Below are positions 48,661 through 56,989 of a stretch of 64,000 nucleotides of DNA, one piece after another. The translations under genes were made by a program, and so were the position numbers. The notes beneath the pieces are model-generated. The model searched no databases and was not told the origin of the DNA. It was given only the letters and a program-made list of their open reading frames with translations. Every line of letters begins with the position of its first letter. Positions within the stretch are counted from its first letter, which is position 1. This DNA is from Ornithinimicrobium humiphilum (GTDB lineage Bacteria; Actinomycetota; Actinomycetes; Actinomycetales; Dermatophilaceae), in contig NZ_VFPU01000002.1 in NCBI RefSeq assembly GCF_006716885.1, forward strand, positions 1 through 64,000, given 5' to 3'.

Positions 48661-49089
48661 ATGGACGACACCGCAGAGCTCGTGGTCACCCAGCAGGTCG
48701 CCGCGCCCCGGGAGGAGGTGTGGGCGCTCTGGACGGACGCCGAGGTCTGGGCCCGGTGGTGGTGGCCGCACTGGCCCGACAGCAGGTATGCCGTGGACGC
48801 CCGGCCCGGCGGGGCCTACCACGCCCGCAGCGTGCAGGGGCAGGCCGGCGTGGAGGGCACCTTCGTCGCGGTCGAGGCGCCCCGCGCGCTCGAGCTGACG
48901 TGGCGCTGGGACGGGGCCGGGACCGAGGACGCGGTGATCGTCACGCTGGAGCCTGAGGGCGACGGCACGCTCGTCACCGTCCGACATCGCACGGACCCGA
49001 CGAGCACCGACGACTACCGGACGGGCTGGGAGTTCGTGCTGGGCAACCTCGCGAGGGTGGTGGCCGAGGGCCGGGACGGGCACCACTAG
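48661..49089 (+). CDS. SRPBCC/AHSA1-domain protein
   Basis: This 142-residue START-like helix-grip protein has the N-terminal VTQQVAAPREEVWALWTD, a WWPHWPDSRYAVDARPGG turn and a C-terminal GWEFVLGNLARVV helix. The family binds hydrophobic ligands or assists Hsp90-like chaperones; the ligand here is unknown. GAGGAGG lies about 7 nt before the ATG. RYAV near residue 43 is encoded through an exact copy of the iterated motif (48785-48794). Confidence 0.85.
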   Translation: MDDTAELVVTQQVAAPREEVWALWTDAEVWARWWWPHWPDSRYAVDARPGGAYHARSVQGQAGVEGTFVAVEAPRALELTWRWDGAGTEDAVIVTLEPEGDGTLVTVRHRTDPTSTDDYRTGWEFVLGNLARVVAEGRDGHH

Positions 49090-49123
49090 GGCGCACCGGG
49101 GCAGCTCCCCCGAGGTCGGGGCC

Positions 49124-51808
49124 TCAGAGCCGTCGCATCGCGGTGGCCAGCAGCACCGGCTCGCCGACCTCGTCGGAGGCGTCCAGGTCGCACTCGGCCT
49201 CGATCACCCAGTCGAGGTCGCCCTCGGGGTCGGAGATCGTCTGCACGACGCGCCACACCCGGCCGGGGCGGCCCTCGGTGATCGCCGAGTGCTCGCCCGC
49301 GAGGGGCTCCACGCGCAGCCGCTGCGGCCCGCGGGCGTCGGCGTCGAGCAGCACCTCGTCGTGGTCCTCGTAGTAGGTCTCCAGCGCGTCGTCCCAGTCC
49401 GAGCTCGACATGAGCGGCTCCCGCGGCGGCTCGGGCAGGGCGGCGACCTGGGCCTCGAGCTCGCCCAGCGCGTTCCAGCCGTCGTCGGCGACCAGCTCGA
49501 CCCGGCGCCAGGCGGCGTTGCGCACCATGACGCGGAAGGCCCGCTCGTTGCTCGTGATCGGACGGGCCGGTGGAGCCGGCGCACCGGAGGCCGCGCGCGC
49601 GGCGGCGGCCGCGACGAGCTCGGGGTCGGTGAGCGCCTCCCACTCCTCCAGCAGCGAGGAGTCGGTCTGGCGGATGGTCTCGCCGAGCCAGTGCACCAGG
49701 TCCTCCAGGTCCTCGGTCATCGCCGAGGAGGGCAGCGTCTGCCGGATCGTCCGGTAGCAGTCGGTGAGGTAGCGCAGCAGCACGCCCTCGGACCGGGAGA
49801 GCTGGTAGTAGCCGACGTACTCGGTGAAGCTCATCGCGCGCTCCCACATGTCGCGCACGACGGCCTTGGGCGACAGCGCGTCCAGCGGCACCCACGGGTG
49901 GCTCTGGCGGTAGGTCGCCAGCGCCTCCTCGAGCAGCTCGGCGTGCGGCCGCGGCCACGTGACGTCCTCGAGCAGCGTCATCCGCTCGTCGTAGTCGATG
50001 CCGTCGGCCTTCATCTGCCCGACGGCCTCGCCCCGGGCACGGTAGCGCTGGGCGAGCAGCACCGGCATCGGATCGTCGAGCACGGCCTCGACCACGGACA
50101 GCACGTCGAGGGGGTAGGCCGGGTCGTCGCGGTCGAAGAGCTCGACGGCGGCGAGCGCGAAGGGCGCCAGCGGCTGGTTGAGGGCGAAGTTGTCCTGCAC
50201 CCCGGGGGCCAGGTCGAGGGTCCGCCCGTCCGGGCCCGGAGTCTCCCGGCGCACCAGGATGCCGCTGTCGAGCATCGAGCGGCCGAGCGCGATCGCCTTC
50301 CTGGCCAGTCGCGCCTGGGCCTTCGGCTGCTCGTGGTTGTCGCGGAGCAGCCTCGCCAGGTTGGTCACCGGGTCACCGGCGCGGGCGACGGTGTTGATGA
50401 TCACCGAGTGGTCGACCTTCATCCGGGAGACCAGCGGCTCCGGGGCGGAGGCGACGAGCTTGTCGTAGGTCTCCTCGGTCCAGGAGACGAAGCCCTCCGG
50501 CGGCTTCTTCTTCTGGATCTTGCGCTGCTTCTTCGGGTCGTCCCCCGCACGCTCCACGGCACGCGCGTTCTCGATGACGTGCTCGGGCGCCTGCACCACG
50601 ACATACCCCACGGTGTCGTAGCCCGCGCGCCCCGCCCGCCCGGCGATCTGGTGGAACTCGCGGGCACGCAGGATACGCGAGCGCGAGCCGTCGTACTTGG
50701 CCAGCCCGGTGAAGAGCACCGTGCGGATCGGCACGTTGATGCCGACGCCGAGGGTGTCGGTGCCGCAGATGACCTTGAGCAGGCCGTCCTGGGCGAGCTG
50801 CTCGACGAGCCGGCGGTAGCGGGGCAGCATGCCCGCGTGGTGCACGCCCACCCCGTGGCGGACCAGCTTGGACAGCGTCCGTCCGAAGCCCGCGGTGAAC
50901 CGGAACGCCCCGATGCGCTCCCGCACCGCCTCCTTCTCGTCCTTGGTCAGCAGCTGCACCGACATCAGCGACTGCGCCCGCTCGAGGGCGTCCTTCTGGG
51001 TGAAGTGCACGACGTAGACGGGGGCCTGGCGCTCCTGGAGCAGGTCGGTCACGGTCTCGGGCACCGGGGTCATCGCCCAGCTGAAGTGCAGCGGGACGGG
51101 CCGCTCCACGCCGGTGACCTGCGCGGTCTCCCGGCCGGTCCGCCGGGTGAGGTCCTCGGCGATCCCCGAGACGTCGCCGAGGGTGGCCGACATCAGCACG
51201 AACTGCGCCTGCGGGAGCGTGAGCAGCGGCACCTGCCAGGCCCAGCCCCGGTCGGGCTCGGCGTAGTAGTGGAACTCGTCCATGACGACCATGCCCACGT
51301 CGGCCTGCTCGCCCTCGCGCAGCGCGATGTTGGCGAGCACCTCGGCGGTGCACACGATGATCGGGGCGTCGGCGTTGACGGAGGCGTCGCCGGTGAGCAT
51401 GCCCACGTTGTCGGCGCCGAAGACGCGGCAGAGGTCGAAGAACTTCTCGCTCACGAGCGCCTTGATCGGCGCGGTGTAGAAGGTCACGCGCGGCTCGGCC
51501 GCTCCCCCGCCCGCACGGGTGCCGTCCTGACCCGCCAGGGCGAGGTATGCCGCGGCCGTCGCCACCAGCGACTTGCCGCTGCCGGTCGGCGTCGAGAGCA
51601 CGAGGTTGGAGCCCTCGAGCAGGTGCAGGACCGACTCCTCCTGGTGCGGGTAGAGCGGTGTCCCCCGCTCCTGGGCCCACTCCGCGAAGACCTCGTAGAG
51701 GGCGTCGGGGTCACCGGCGGCCCGGCCCGGCGGGATGCGGTCGGTCAGCGTCCGGGGGTCGGTGGCGGGCGGGTGGGCGGCGGCGGGCTCGGCAGGCATC
51801 CCGTCCAT
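49124..51808 (-). CDS. Ski2-like DEAD/DEAH-box RNA helicase with C-terminal DUF3516
   Basis: The 894-residue helicase has motif I STPTGSGKS (about 72-80), motif II as MDEFH, motif III LMSATLGD and motif VI HQIAGRAGRAGYD. An insertion rich in basic residues (DPKKQRKIQKKKPPEG) is followed by a long helical C-terminal DUF3516-type region. Members are related to mycobacterial HelY-type helicases with a presumed role in RNA turnover. The start may be ATG 51808 or 51799. The motif at 51544-51553 is a near copy of the iterated 10-mer. Confidence 0.9.
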   Translation of the reverse strand: MDGMPAEPAAAHPPATDPRTLTDRIPPGRAAGDPDALYEVFAEWAQERGTPLYPHQEESVLHLLEGSNLVLSTPTGSGKSLVATAAAYLALAGQDGTRAGGGAAEPRVTFYTAPIKALVSEKFFDLCRVFGADNVGMLTGDASVNADAPIIVCTAEVLANIALREGEQADVGMVVMDEFHYYAEPDRGWAWQVPLLTLPQAQFVLMSATLGDVSGIAEDLTRRTGRETAQVTGVERPVPLHFSWAMTPVPETVTDLLQERQAPVYVVHFTQKDALERAQSLMSVQLLTKDEKEAVRERIGAFRFTAGFGRTLSKLVRHGVGVHHAGMLPRYRRLVEQLAQDGLLKVICGTDTLGVGINVPIRTVLFTGLAKYDGSRSRILRAREFHQIAGRAGRAGYDTVGYVVVQAPEHVIENARAVERAGDDPKKQRKIQKKKPPEGFVSWTEETYDKLVASAPEPLVSRMKVDHSVIINTVARAGDPVTNLARLLRDNHEQPKAQARLARKAIALGRSMLDSGILVRRETPGPDGRTLDLAPGVQDNFALNQPLAPFALAAVELFDRDDPAYPLDVLSVVEAVLDDPMPVLLAQRYRARGEAVGQMKADGIDYDERMTLLEDVTWPRPHAELLEEALATYRQSHPWVPLDALSPKAVVRDMWERAMSFTEYVGYYQLSRSEGVLLRYLTDCYRTIRQTLPSSAMTEDLEDLVHWLGETIRQTDSSLLEEWEALTDPELVAAAAARAASGAPAPPARPITSNERAFRVMVRNAAWRRVELVADDGWNALGELEAQVAALPEPPREPLMSSSDWDDALETYYEDHDEVLLDADARGPQRLRVEPLAGEHSAITEGRPGRVWRVVQTISDPEGDLDWVIEAECDLDASDEVGEPVLLATAMRRL

Positions 51809-51921
51809 TGTCCGTCATCGCGGCGTCGCGCGGGTCGACTCCGGGACCACCGGTGGCGACTTGGCAGGAACGGCCCCTCGGCCCTACTCTATTTCTGTCT
51901 CCGACGAAAGGTAGTAGGAAA

Positions 51922-52353
51922 ATGCGCACCAGCCGCACCATGGGAACGATCCTCGCGATCCTCGGTCTCGTCTTCATCGTCGCGGGTGGTGTGACCTACG
52001 TGATGGTGAGCCAGGAGCTGAGCCGGGCCAACGTCACGGTGGCCGACGACGCCGCCTTCCTGGCGGGCGACCACGTGGACGGCCCGTTCTCGGCCTTCGC
52101 CCAGGCCCAGATCATCGACAAGCACGCGCTGGACTCGACCGGAGGCAAGACCTACGCCGAGCTCGACCGTGAGGACCCGCTGCGGGCCGTCGCGATGAAC
52201 GCCTCGTTCCTGCGCGCCTCGCTCTTCACCTCGGTCGTCGCCTTCGGTGTCGCGACGATGGCCATGGGCGTCGGGGCCGGCATGATCGTCGGCGGCATCG
52301 GGCTGCGCGCCCGTCCCGCCGCGGTGCGCGACGAGGTCGCCGCGACCGTCTGA
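51922..52353 (+). CDS. Small membrane protein of unknown function
   Basis: The 143-residue protein has an N-terminal hydrophobic helix (about 9-28), an extracytoplasmic loop with GKTYAELDREDPLR, and two further hydrophobic segments near 95-130. Homologues are common in Actinobacteria and are often mislabelled as aromatic ring-opening dioxygenase LigA; no such active site is visible. AAGGTAGTAGGAAA precedes the ATG. A terminator follows immediately. Confidence 0.8.
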   Translation: MRTSRTMGTILAILGLVFIVAGGVTYVMVSQELSRANVTVADDAAFLAGDHVDGPFSAFAQAQIIDKHALDSTGGKTYAELDREDPLRAVAMNASFLRASLFTSVVAFGVATMAMGVGAGMIVGGIGLRARPAAVRDEVAATV

Positions 52354-52370
52354 CCTTCCCCCAGCACCCG

Positions 52371-52404
52371 CGAAGGGCCGGCCTGCTCACGGGCCGGCCC
52401 TTCG
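52371..52404 (+). terminator. Hairpin terminator
   Basis: A perfect 13-bp stem (CGAAGGGCCGGCC at 52371-52383 with 52392-52404) and an 8-nt loop follow the small membrane protein gene and directly precede the -10 of the next gene. Confidence 0.88.
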
Positions 52405-52417
52405 TCATACTGGGACG

Positions 52418-52822
52418 ATGCTGTCGACCGACCTGGCCCGCCGCCTGCTCGCCGCGGGCCTGAACTGGTCACCGATGCCCGGCGACCGCTTCGTGGTCGA
52501 CCGGCCGGGCCTGGCCGAGGAGGTCTTCTACCTGGCCGACATGACCGTCGAGGTCCACGAGTTCGTCGGCGGCAGCGTCATCGGCTTCAACGGCGTCGCC
52601 GAGTGGGCGCTCGACTCGGTCGCCCTCGAGGAGACGGTGTGGCTGCCGCGGGAGGACCAGCTGCGCGCGGTGCTCGGGCACGACTTCGTCGGGCTCGGCC
52701 GCACCGAGGAGGGGTATGCCGTGGTGGCGCTGGTCGGGGGGACACCCACGACGCTCGTCCACCGGGACGCCGAGGAGGCCTACGGCCTCGCGGTGCTCGA
52801 GGTGCTGCGCTCGCGCATCTGA
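52418..52822 (+). CDS. Conserved hypothetical protein
   Basis: The 134-residue soluble alpha-beta protein includes FVVDRPGLAEEVFYLADMTVEVHEF and AEWALDSVALEETVWLPREDQLRAVLG. Similar proteins are sometimes named pilus assembly protein CpaE; no P-loop or CpaE domain is present, so that name is not supported. CATACT (52406-52411) 6 nt before the ATG marks a leaderless promoter immediately after a terminator. Exact iterated motif at 52713-52722 encodes GYAV. Confidence 0.8.
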   Translation: MLSTDLARRLLAAGLNWSPMPGDRFVVDRPGLAEEVFYLADMTVEVHEFVGGSVIGFNGVAEWALDSVALEETVWLPREDQLRAVLGHDFVGLGRTEEGYAVVALVGGTPTTLVHRDAEEAYGLAVLEVLRSRI

Positions 52823-52828
52823 GCGGGA

Positions 52829-53236
52829 CTACGGCCGGTCGGCCCCGTCGGGGCCGGGCTCCTGCAGGTCGACCTCCGAGGTCTCGGCGTCGGGCTCGTC
52901 GTCGGGCTCGTCGTCCTCGGGGAACTCCTCGCCGTCGACCGGGTAGCCGGCCTCCCGCAGCAGCGCGGTGACGCGCTCCACGTCGGCCTCGTAGGGGTCC
53001 TGGAGGGAGTACTCGCGGATGAGCTCGCGGATGCGCTCGGAGGTCACGCCCAGCTCGCGCTGCTGGGCGAGCAGCTCGACGATCTCGGCGATCTCGTCCT
53101 CGTGCAGGCGGCGGCGGAGCACACCGAGCAGCGCGACGTAGTCACCGGTGGGGATGCCCTCGGGATAACCGGCGCGAAGCCACGTCACGACCCGGCCGAT
53201 GACCCCTGGGCGACGACCCTGCCCCGTCTGCTCCAC
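52829..53236 (-). CDS. DUF3349-domain protein
   Basis: The 135-residue protein contains WLRAGYPEGIPTGDYVALLGVLRRRLHEDEI, the helical DUF3349 domain of actinobacterial proteins. A strongly acidic C-terminal tail (DDEPDDEPDAETSEVD) follows. GTG 53236 is preferred, with GGAGGGAGGA about 10-16 nt upstream; GTG 53245 would overlap the previous stop but leaves no room for that site. It is the last gene of the pit operon. Function unknown. Confidence 0.8.
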   Translation of the reverse strand: MEQTGQGRRPGVIGRVVTWLRAGYPEGIPTGDYVALLGVLRRRLHEDEIAEIVELLAQQRELGVTSERIRELIREYSLQDPYEADVERVTALLREAGYPVDGEEFPEDDEPDDEPDAETSEVDLQEPGPDGADRP

Positions 53237-53241
53237 AGACC

Positions 53242-53544
53242 TCACTCCTCCCTCCGGACCGTGGGCACCATGCCCTCCAGCCCGAGCTCGACCCCGAACC
53301 CACCGCCGACGATGACCGCCAGCCCGAGCAGGACACCCAGACCCACCAGCGCGAAGCAGACGTAGGCCAGCAGGCGTCCCATCGGCTGGGGGCGACCCTG
53401 GACCACCTCGGCGTCGCCGCCGTCGCCCCACGCCAGCGCGCGGATGCCCAGCGCGAAGACGGCGGGCAGTCCCGCTCCCAGCAGTAGTCCGACGAAGAGT
53501 ACCTGGGCCGCCCCCTCGAGGGCGTGACCGACCAGCGCGCTCAC
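53242..53544 (-). CDS. Two-helix membrane protein in the pit operon
   Basis: The 100-residue protein has two hydrophobic segments (about 9-32 and 59-83) and a short basic C-terminus. The GTG start overlaps the pit stop by 4 nt. Comparable small membrane proteins often sit between pit and DUF3349 genes in Actinobacteria. A regulatory or assembly role with the phosphate transporter is plausible but unproven. Confidence 0.78.
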   Translation of the reverse strand: MSALVGHALEGAAQVLFVGLLLGAGLPAVFALGIRALAWGDGGDAEVVQGRPQPMGRLLAYVCFALVGLGVLLGLAVIVGGGFGVELGLEGMVPTVRREE

Positions 53545-54782
53545 CGCTCCACCTCCGTCCGGGTCGCGGCGGACGACTCCTGGGCCAGACCGTCGGCGGT
53601 CCCGTCCTCCCACTCGGCGTTGACGTTGTGGCGGTTGACCGGACGGCGGCGCGAGTGCAGGAACATCCAGCCGCACGCGGCCACGAGGATGGCCGTCATG
53701 ACGACGGCCGCCAGACCGCCCCCGCCGAAGAGCCGGCCGACCCACCAGGTGATGGCGCCCGCGATGGCGGCCATCGGCAGCGTGATGAGCCAGGCGATGA
53801 CCATGCGGCCGGCGACGCCCCAGCGCACGTCGGCGCGACGCCCCACGCCCGAGCCGAGGATCGAGCCGGTCGCGACGTGGGTGGTGGAGATGGCGAAGCC
53901 CATGTGGCTGGCCGTGAGGATGACTGCGGCGGAGGCGGACTCGGCCGCCATGCCCTGCGGCGAGGAGATCTCCACGAGGCCCTTGCCCAGGGTCCGGATG
54001 ATCCGCCAGCCGCCGAGGTAGGTGCCGAGGGCGATGGCCATCGCGCAGGAGGCCTTGACCCAGAAGGGGACGTTGCCGGTGTCGGCCCAGTGGCCCGTGG
54101 CGATCAGCGCCAGGGTGATGATGCCCATCGTCTTCTGGGCGTCGTTGGTGCCGTGCGCGAGCGAGACCAGGGAGGCCGAGCCGATCTGGCCCCAGCGGAA
54201 GCCGCGCTCACGGTAGCGCTTCGCGACGCCCTGGGTGATCTTGTAGACGAGCGCCGTGCCGACCGCGGCGACGATGATCGCGATCGCCGGGGACATCACC
54301 GCCGGGAGCACGACCTTGCCGACCACGCCGTCGAGGCCGGAGCCGTCACCGACCCACTTCACCCCGTCCCACCCGAGGGAGGCCACGGTCGCGCCGATAA
54401 GGCCTCCGAAGAGCGCGTGGGAGGACGAGGACGGCAGCCCGAGCAGCCACGTCACGACGTTCCACAGGATCGCGCCGACGAGGCCGGCCAGGATGACGAC
54501 GAGGAGCGACAACCCCCCGTCGCCGATCAGCTCCGGGCGTGGGGATCCGTCCGGTGCCTGGATGTCGATGACCGAGTTGGTGACGGTCAGGGCCACCTCG
54601 ATCGACAGGAAGGCGCCGACGAGGTTGAGGACAGCCGACAGGGCCACCGCCCTCCGCGGGGTCAGTGCCCCCGTGGCGATGGACGTGGCCATGGCGTTGG
54701 CGGTGTCGTGGAAACCGTTGGTGAAGTCGAAGGCCAGGGCCACGACGATCACCAGCACCAGGACGATCAGCTCGGCGCTCAC
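53541..54782 (-). CDS. Low-affinity inorganic phosphate transporter (Pit family)
   Basis: This 413-residue transporter has about ten membrane segments. It carries the duplicated family signature, visible as AFDFTNGFHDTANAMATSIATGAL near residue 17 and SLAHGTNDAQKTMGIITLAL near 210. It imports metal-phosphate with protons. With phoU and senX3-regX3 40 kb away, the window holds much of a phosphate circuit. The C-terminus is cytoplasmic and hydrophilic. Confidence 0.93.
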   Translation of the reverse strand: MSAELIVLVLVIVVALAFDFTNGFHDTANAMATSIATGALTPRRAVALSAVLNLVGAFLSIEVALTVTNSVIDIQAPDGSPRPELIGDGGLSLLVVILAGLVGAILWNVVTWLLGLPSSSSHALFGGLIGATVASLGWDGVKWVGDGSGLDGVVGKVVLPAVMSPAIAIIVAAVGTALVYKITQGVAKRYRERGFRWGQIGSASLVSLAHGTNDAQKTMGIITLALIATGHWADTGNVPFWVKASCAMAIALGTYLGGWRIIRTLGKGLVEISSPQGMAAESASAAVILTASHMGFAISTTHVATGSILGSGVGRRADVRWGVAGRMVIAWLITLPMAAIAGAITWWVGRLFGGGGLAAVVMTAILVAACGWMFLHSRRRPVNRHNVNAEWEDGTADGLAQESSAATRTEVER

Positions 54783-54862
54783 GGGGCACCATTGTGCACC
54801 GTCCGGCGCCTCTTCCTGGCACGCCGACGGAAGCGCCCCCCGTCAGGGCGTGAAACCGCCGG

Positions 54863-55393
54863 TCAGCTGCGGACGACGATCTGCGGCGCGTAGAGACGCA
54901 TCGCCGCCAGCGCCCGCTCGTGCGCCTCGTCGGTCGACCCGGCGCACGCTTGCGGCACGACCTCGACGAAGCAGCCTGCGTCGGCGGCCGCGAGGGCCGT
55001 CGAGAGCACGCAGCAGTCGGTGGCGACCCCGGCGAGCACCAGGTGGGCGTGCTCGCCGGTGACCGCAGCCAGGCCGGGGCCCCACTTGCCGAAGGTCGGC
55101 TCCGAGACCACGTGAGGGATCCCGAGGGAGGCCACCTCGGGCACCAGGTCGAAGATCGGGTCGTCGGGGTCGCGGTCGGCGAACGGGAAGGTCTCGAAGT
55201 AGGGCACCCACGAGCCCTGCTTCACCCGCGGGGGCACCCACCGGGTGGCTACCGCACGCTCGCCGTGCTCGGCGACGAGCTCGCGGACCGGATCCACGGT
55301 CTCGGCGAAGCGCGGGGCCACCCACTCCGAGGCGGGGTCGGCGAAGATCGCCTGGGCGTCGATGACGACCAGCCAGGGGTCGGGGGAGGTCAC
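54863..55393 (-). CDS. Cysteine hydrolase (isochorismatase-like)
   Basis: This 176-residue protein of the isochorismatase superfamily has the catalytic Asp in LVVIDAQAIF, a lysine in PTFGKWGPG, and the nucleophile in GVATDCCVLSTA. The GTG start overlaps the stop of the upstream NCS1 permease, so the two are co-translated. Paired with a nucleobase-type permease, it may hydrolyse a carbamoylated or ureido product of nucleobase or hydantoin breakdown. The substrate is inference. Confidence 0.87.
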   Translation of the reverse strand: MTSPDPWLVVIDAQAIFADPASEWVAPRFAETVDPVRELVAEHGERAVATRWVPPRVKQGSWVPYFETFPFADRDPDDPIFDLVPEVASLGIPHVVSEPTFGKWGPGLAAVTGEHAHLVLAGVATDCCVLSTALAAADAGCFVEVVPQACAGSTDEAHERALAAMRLYAPQIVVRS

Positions 55394-56901
55394 CGCGAGA
55401 CCGCCGGGGCCTGCTCGTCGGCGGCGCGGGTCGGGCCGTCCTGCTCCTGTCGACGGACCGTGCCTCGGCGCGCCAGGAGGGTGACGACGAACCCGAGGAC
55501 GAGGGCGACCAGGACGCCGATGTTGGCGAAGGCCCAGGTGCCGTCCTTGCCGCCCAGCGGGCCGAGCAGGTAGCCCTGCCAGTTGTTCCAGGCTGCGTCC
55601 TCGGCGAAGAGGTTGATGACCAGGCCCCACCCGATGACCGAGGCCACCGCCATCGTGCCGACCGAGGTCCAGTCCCAGGCGCCGTAGCGGCCGCGGGCGT
55701 CGAAGAGCGCGCGCTCGTCGTAGTCCTTGCGGCGCAGGGCGATGTCGGCCATGAGGATGCCGGCCCAGGCGGCGAGCGGCACGCCGAGGGTGATGAGGAA
55801 GCTCTGGAAGGGACCGAGGAAGCTCTCGGCGAAGAAGACGACCCAGATCGTGCCGACGGTGAGGATGACCCCGTCGATGCCGGCGGCAGCCGGGCGCGGG
55901 ATGTCGATGCCGAGCGAGAGCAGCGTCAGGCCCGAGGAGTAGATGCCGAGCACGGCACCGCTGACGAGGGCGAGGACGGCGGCGACGAGGAAGGGCACGA
56001 GGAACCAGTTGGGCAGGATCGTGGCCAGCGTGCCGATCGGGTCGTTGGCGATGCCCTCCTCGAGGTCGGGACGGGAGCCGACGAGGAGCAGGCCGTAGCC
56101 GACGAGGAGCACCACGGGCAGCGCGCCGCCGAGGGTGTTCCAGAAGACGATCCGGCTGCCGGGCGTGCTGCGGCGCTGGTAGCGCGACCAGTCGGCGGCG
56201 ATGTTGATCCAGCCCAGGCCGAAGCCGGTCATGACCATGACGAGGGCGCCGATGACCGACTCGGTCGAGCCGCCCTCGCGCAGGGTCACCGTCGACAGGT
56301 CGACGAGGTGGAAGGTCATCGCGATGTAGACGATCGTGATGACGCCCGTCACCCACGTCAGGATCGACTGCAGCCGCATGATCGTGTGGTAGCCGGCGAC
56401 CGAGGCCAGCACGATGAGCGCGGTGACCACGAGGGTCGCGATGACCTTGGTCGAGGTGCCGCTGGCCCAGCCCAGCTCGCGGAAGACGGTGGCGGTCGCG
56501 AGCACGGCCATGATGGCGAGGAAGGTCTCCCAGCCGATCGAGACCAGCCAGGACACCACGCCGGGCACCTTCTGCCCCTGCACGCCGAAGGCGGCGCGCG
56601 AGAGCACCATCGTCGGTGCCGAGCCGCGCTTGCCGGCGATCGCGATGATGCCGCAGAAGAAGAAGGACAGCACGATGCCGACCACCGCGACGACGAGGGC
56701 CTGGCCGAAGGAGATGCCGAAGCCGTAGACGAAGGCGGCGTAGCTCATTCCGAAGACCGAGACGTTGGCGGCGAACCACGGCCAGAAGAGGTCCGCGGGG
56801 CGGGCGGTGCGTTCCGCCTCGTCGATCACCTCGATGCCGTTGGTCTCGACCAGGGCGCGCTCGGCTCTGGTGAGGGTGGTGCCGGCAGATTGTTCACTCA
56901 T
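55390..56901 (-). CDS. NCS1-family cytosine/purine/related permease
   Basis: The protein has about 503 residues and twelve membrane segments. NCS1 features include LFWPWFAANVSVFG in helix 1, FFFCGIIAIAGKRGSAPTMVLSRAAFG in helices 2-3 and GLGWINIAADWSRYQRR around helix 6. It cotransports a nucleobase, hydantoin or vitamin precursor with Na+ or H+. ATG 56901 is taken; 56907 is an in-frame alternative two codons upstream. It forms a two-gene operon with a cysteine hydrolase. Confidence 0.9.
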   Translation of the reverse strand: MSEQSAGTTLTRAERALVETNGIEVIDEAERTARPADLFWPWFAANVSVFGMSYAAFVYGFGISFGQALVVAVVGIVLSFFFCGIIAIAGKRGSAPTMVLSRAAFGVQGQKVPGVVSWLVSIGWETFLAIMAVLATATVFRELGWASGTSTKVIATLVVTALIVLASVAGYHTIMRLQSILTWVTGVITIVYIAMTFHLVDLSTVTLREGGSTESVIGALVMVMTGFGLGWINIAADWSRYQRRSTPGSRIVFWNTLGGALPVVLLVGYGLLLVGSRPDLEEGIANDPIGTLATILPNWFLVPFLVAAVLALVSGAVLGIYSSGLTLLSLGIDIPRPAAAGIDGVILTVGTIWVVFFAESFLGPFQSFLITLGVPLAAWAGILMADIALRRKDYDERALFDARGRYGAWDWTSVGTMAVASVIGWGLVINLFAEDAAWNNWQGYLLGPLGGKDGTWAFANIGVLVALVLGFVVTLLARRGTVRRQEQDGPTRAADEQAPAVSR

Positions 56902-56989
56902 GAGCATAAGCGTGCCACAGGGGTGGTGGGCCGCGGTCGGCGCCGCGCGGAGGTGGCGCGGTGCGTCATACCGTGCCTAGGGTGCCGGG

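Noticed and set aside
51922..52353. Aromatic ring-opening dioxygenase LigA
   Set aside because: The protein is a small three-helix membrane protein with no metal-binding residues of LigA.
52418..52822. Pilus assembly protein CpaE
   Set aside because: The 134-residue protein has no P-loop and no receiver-like domain; the name appears to be a propagated misannotation.
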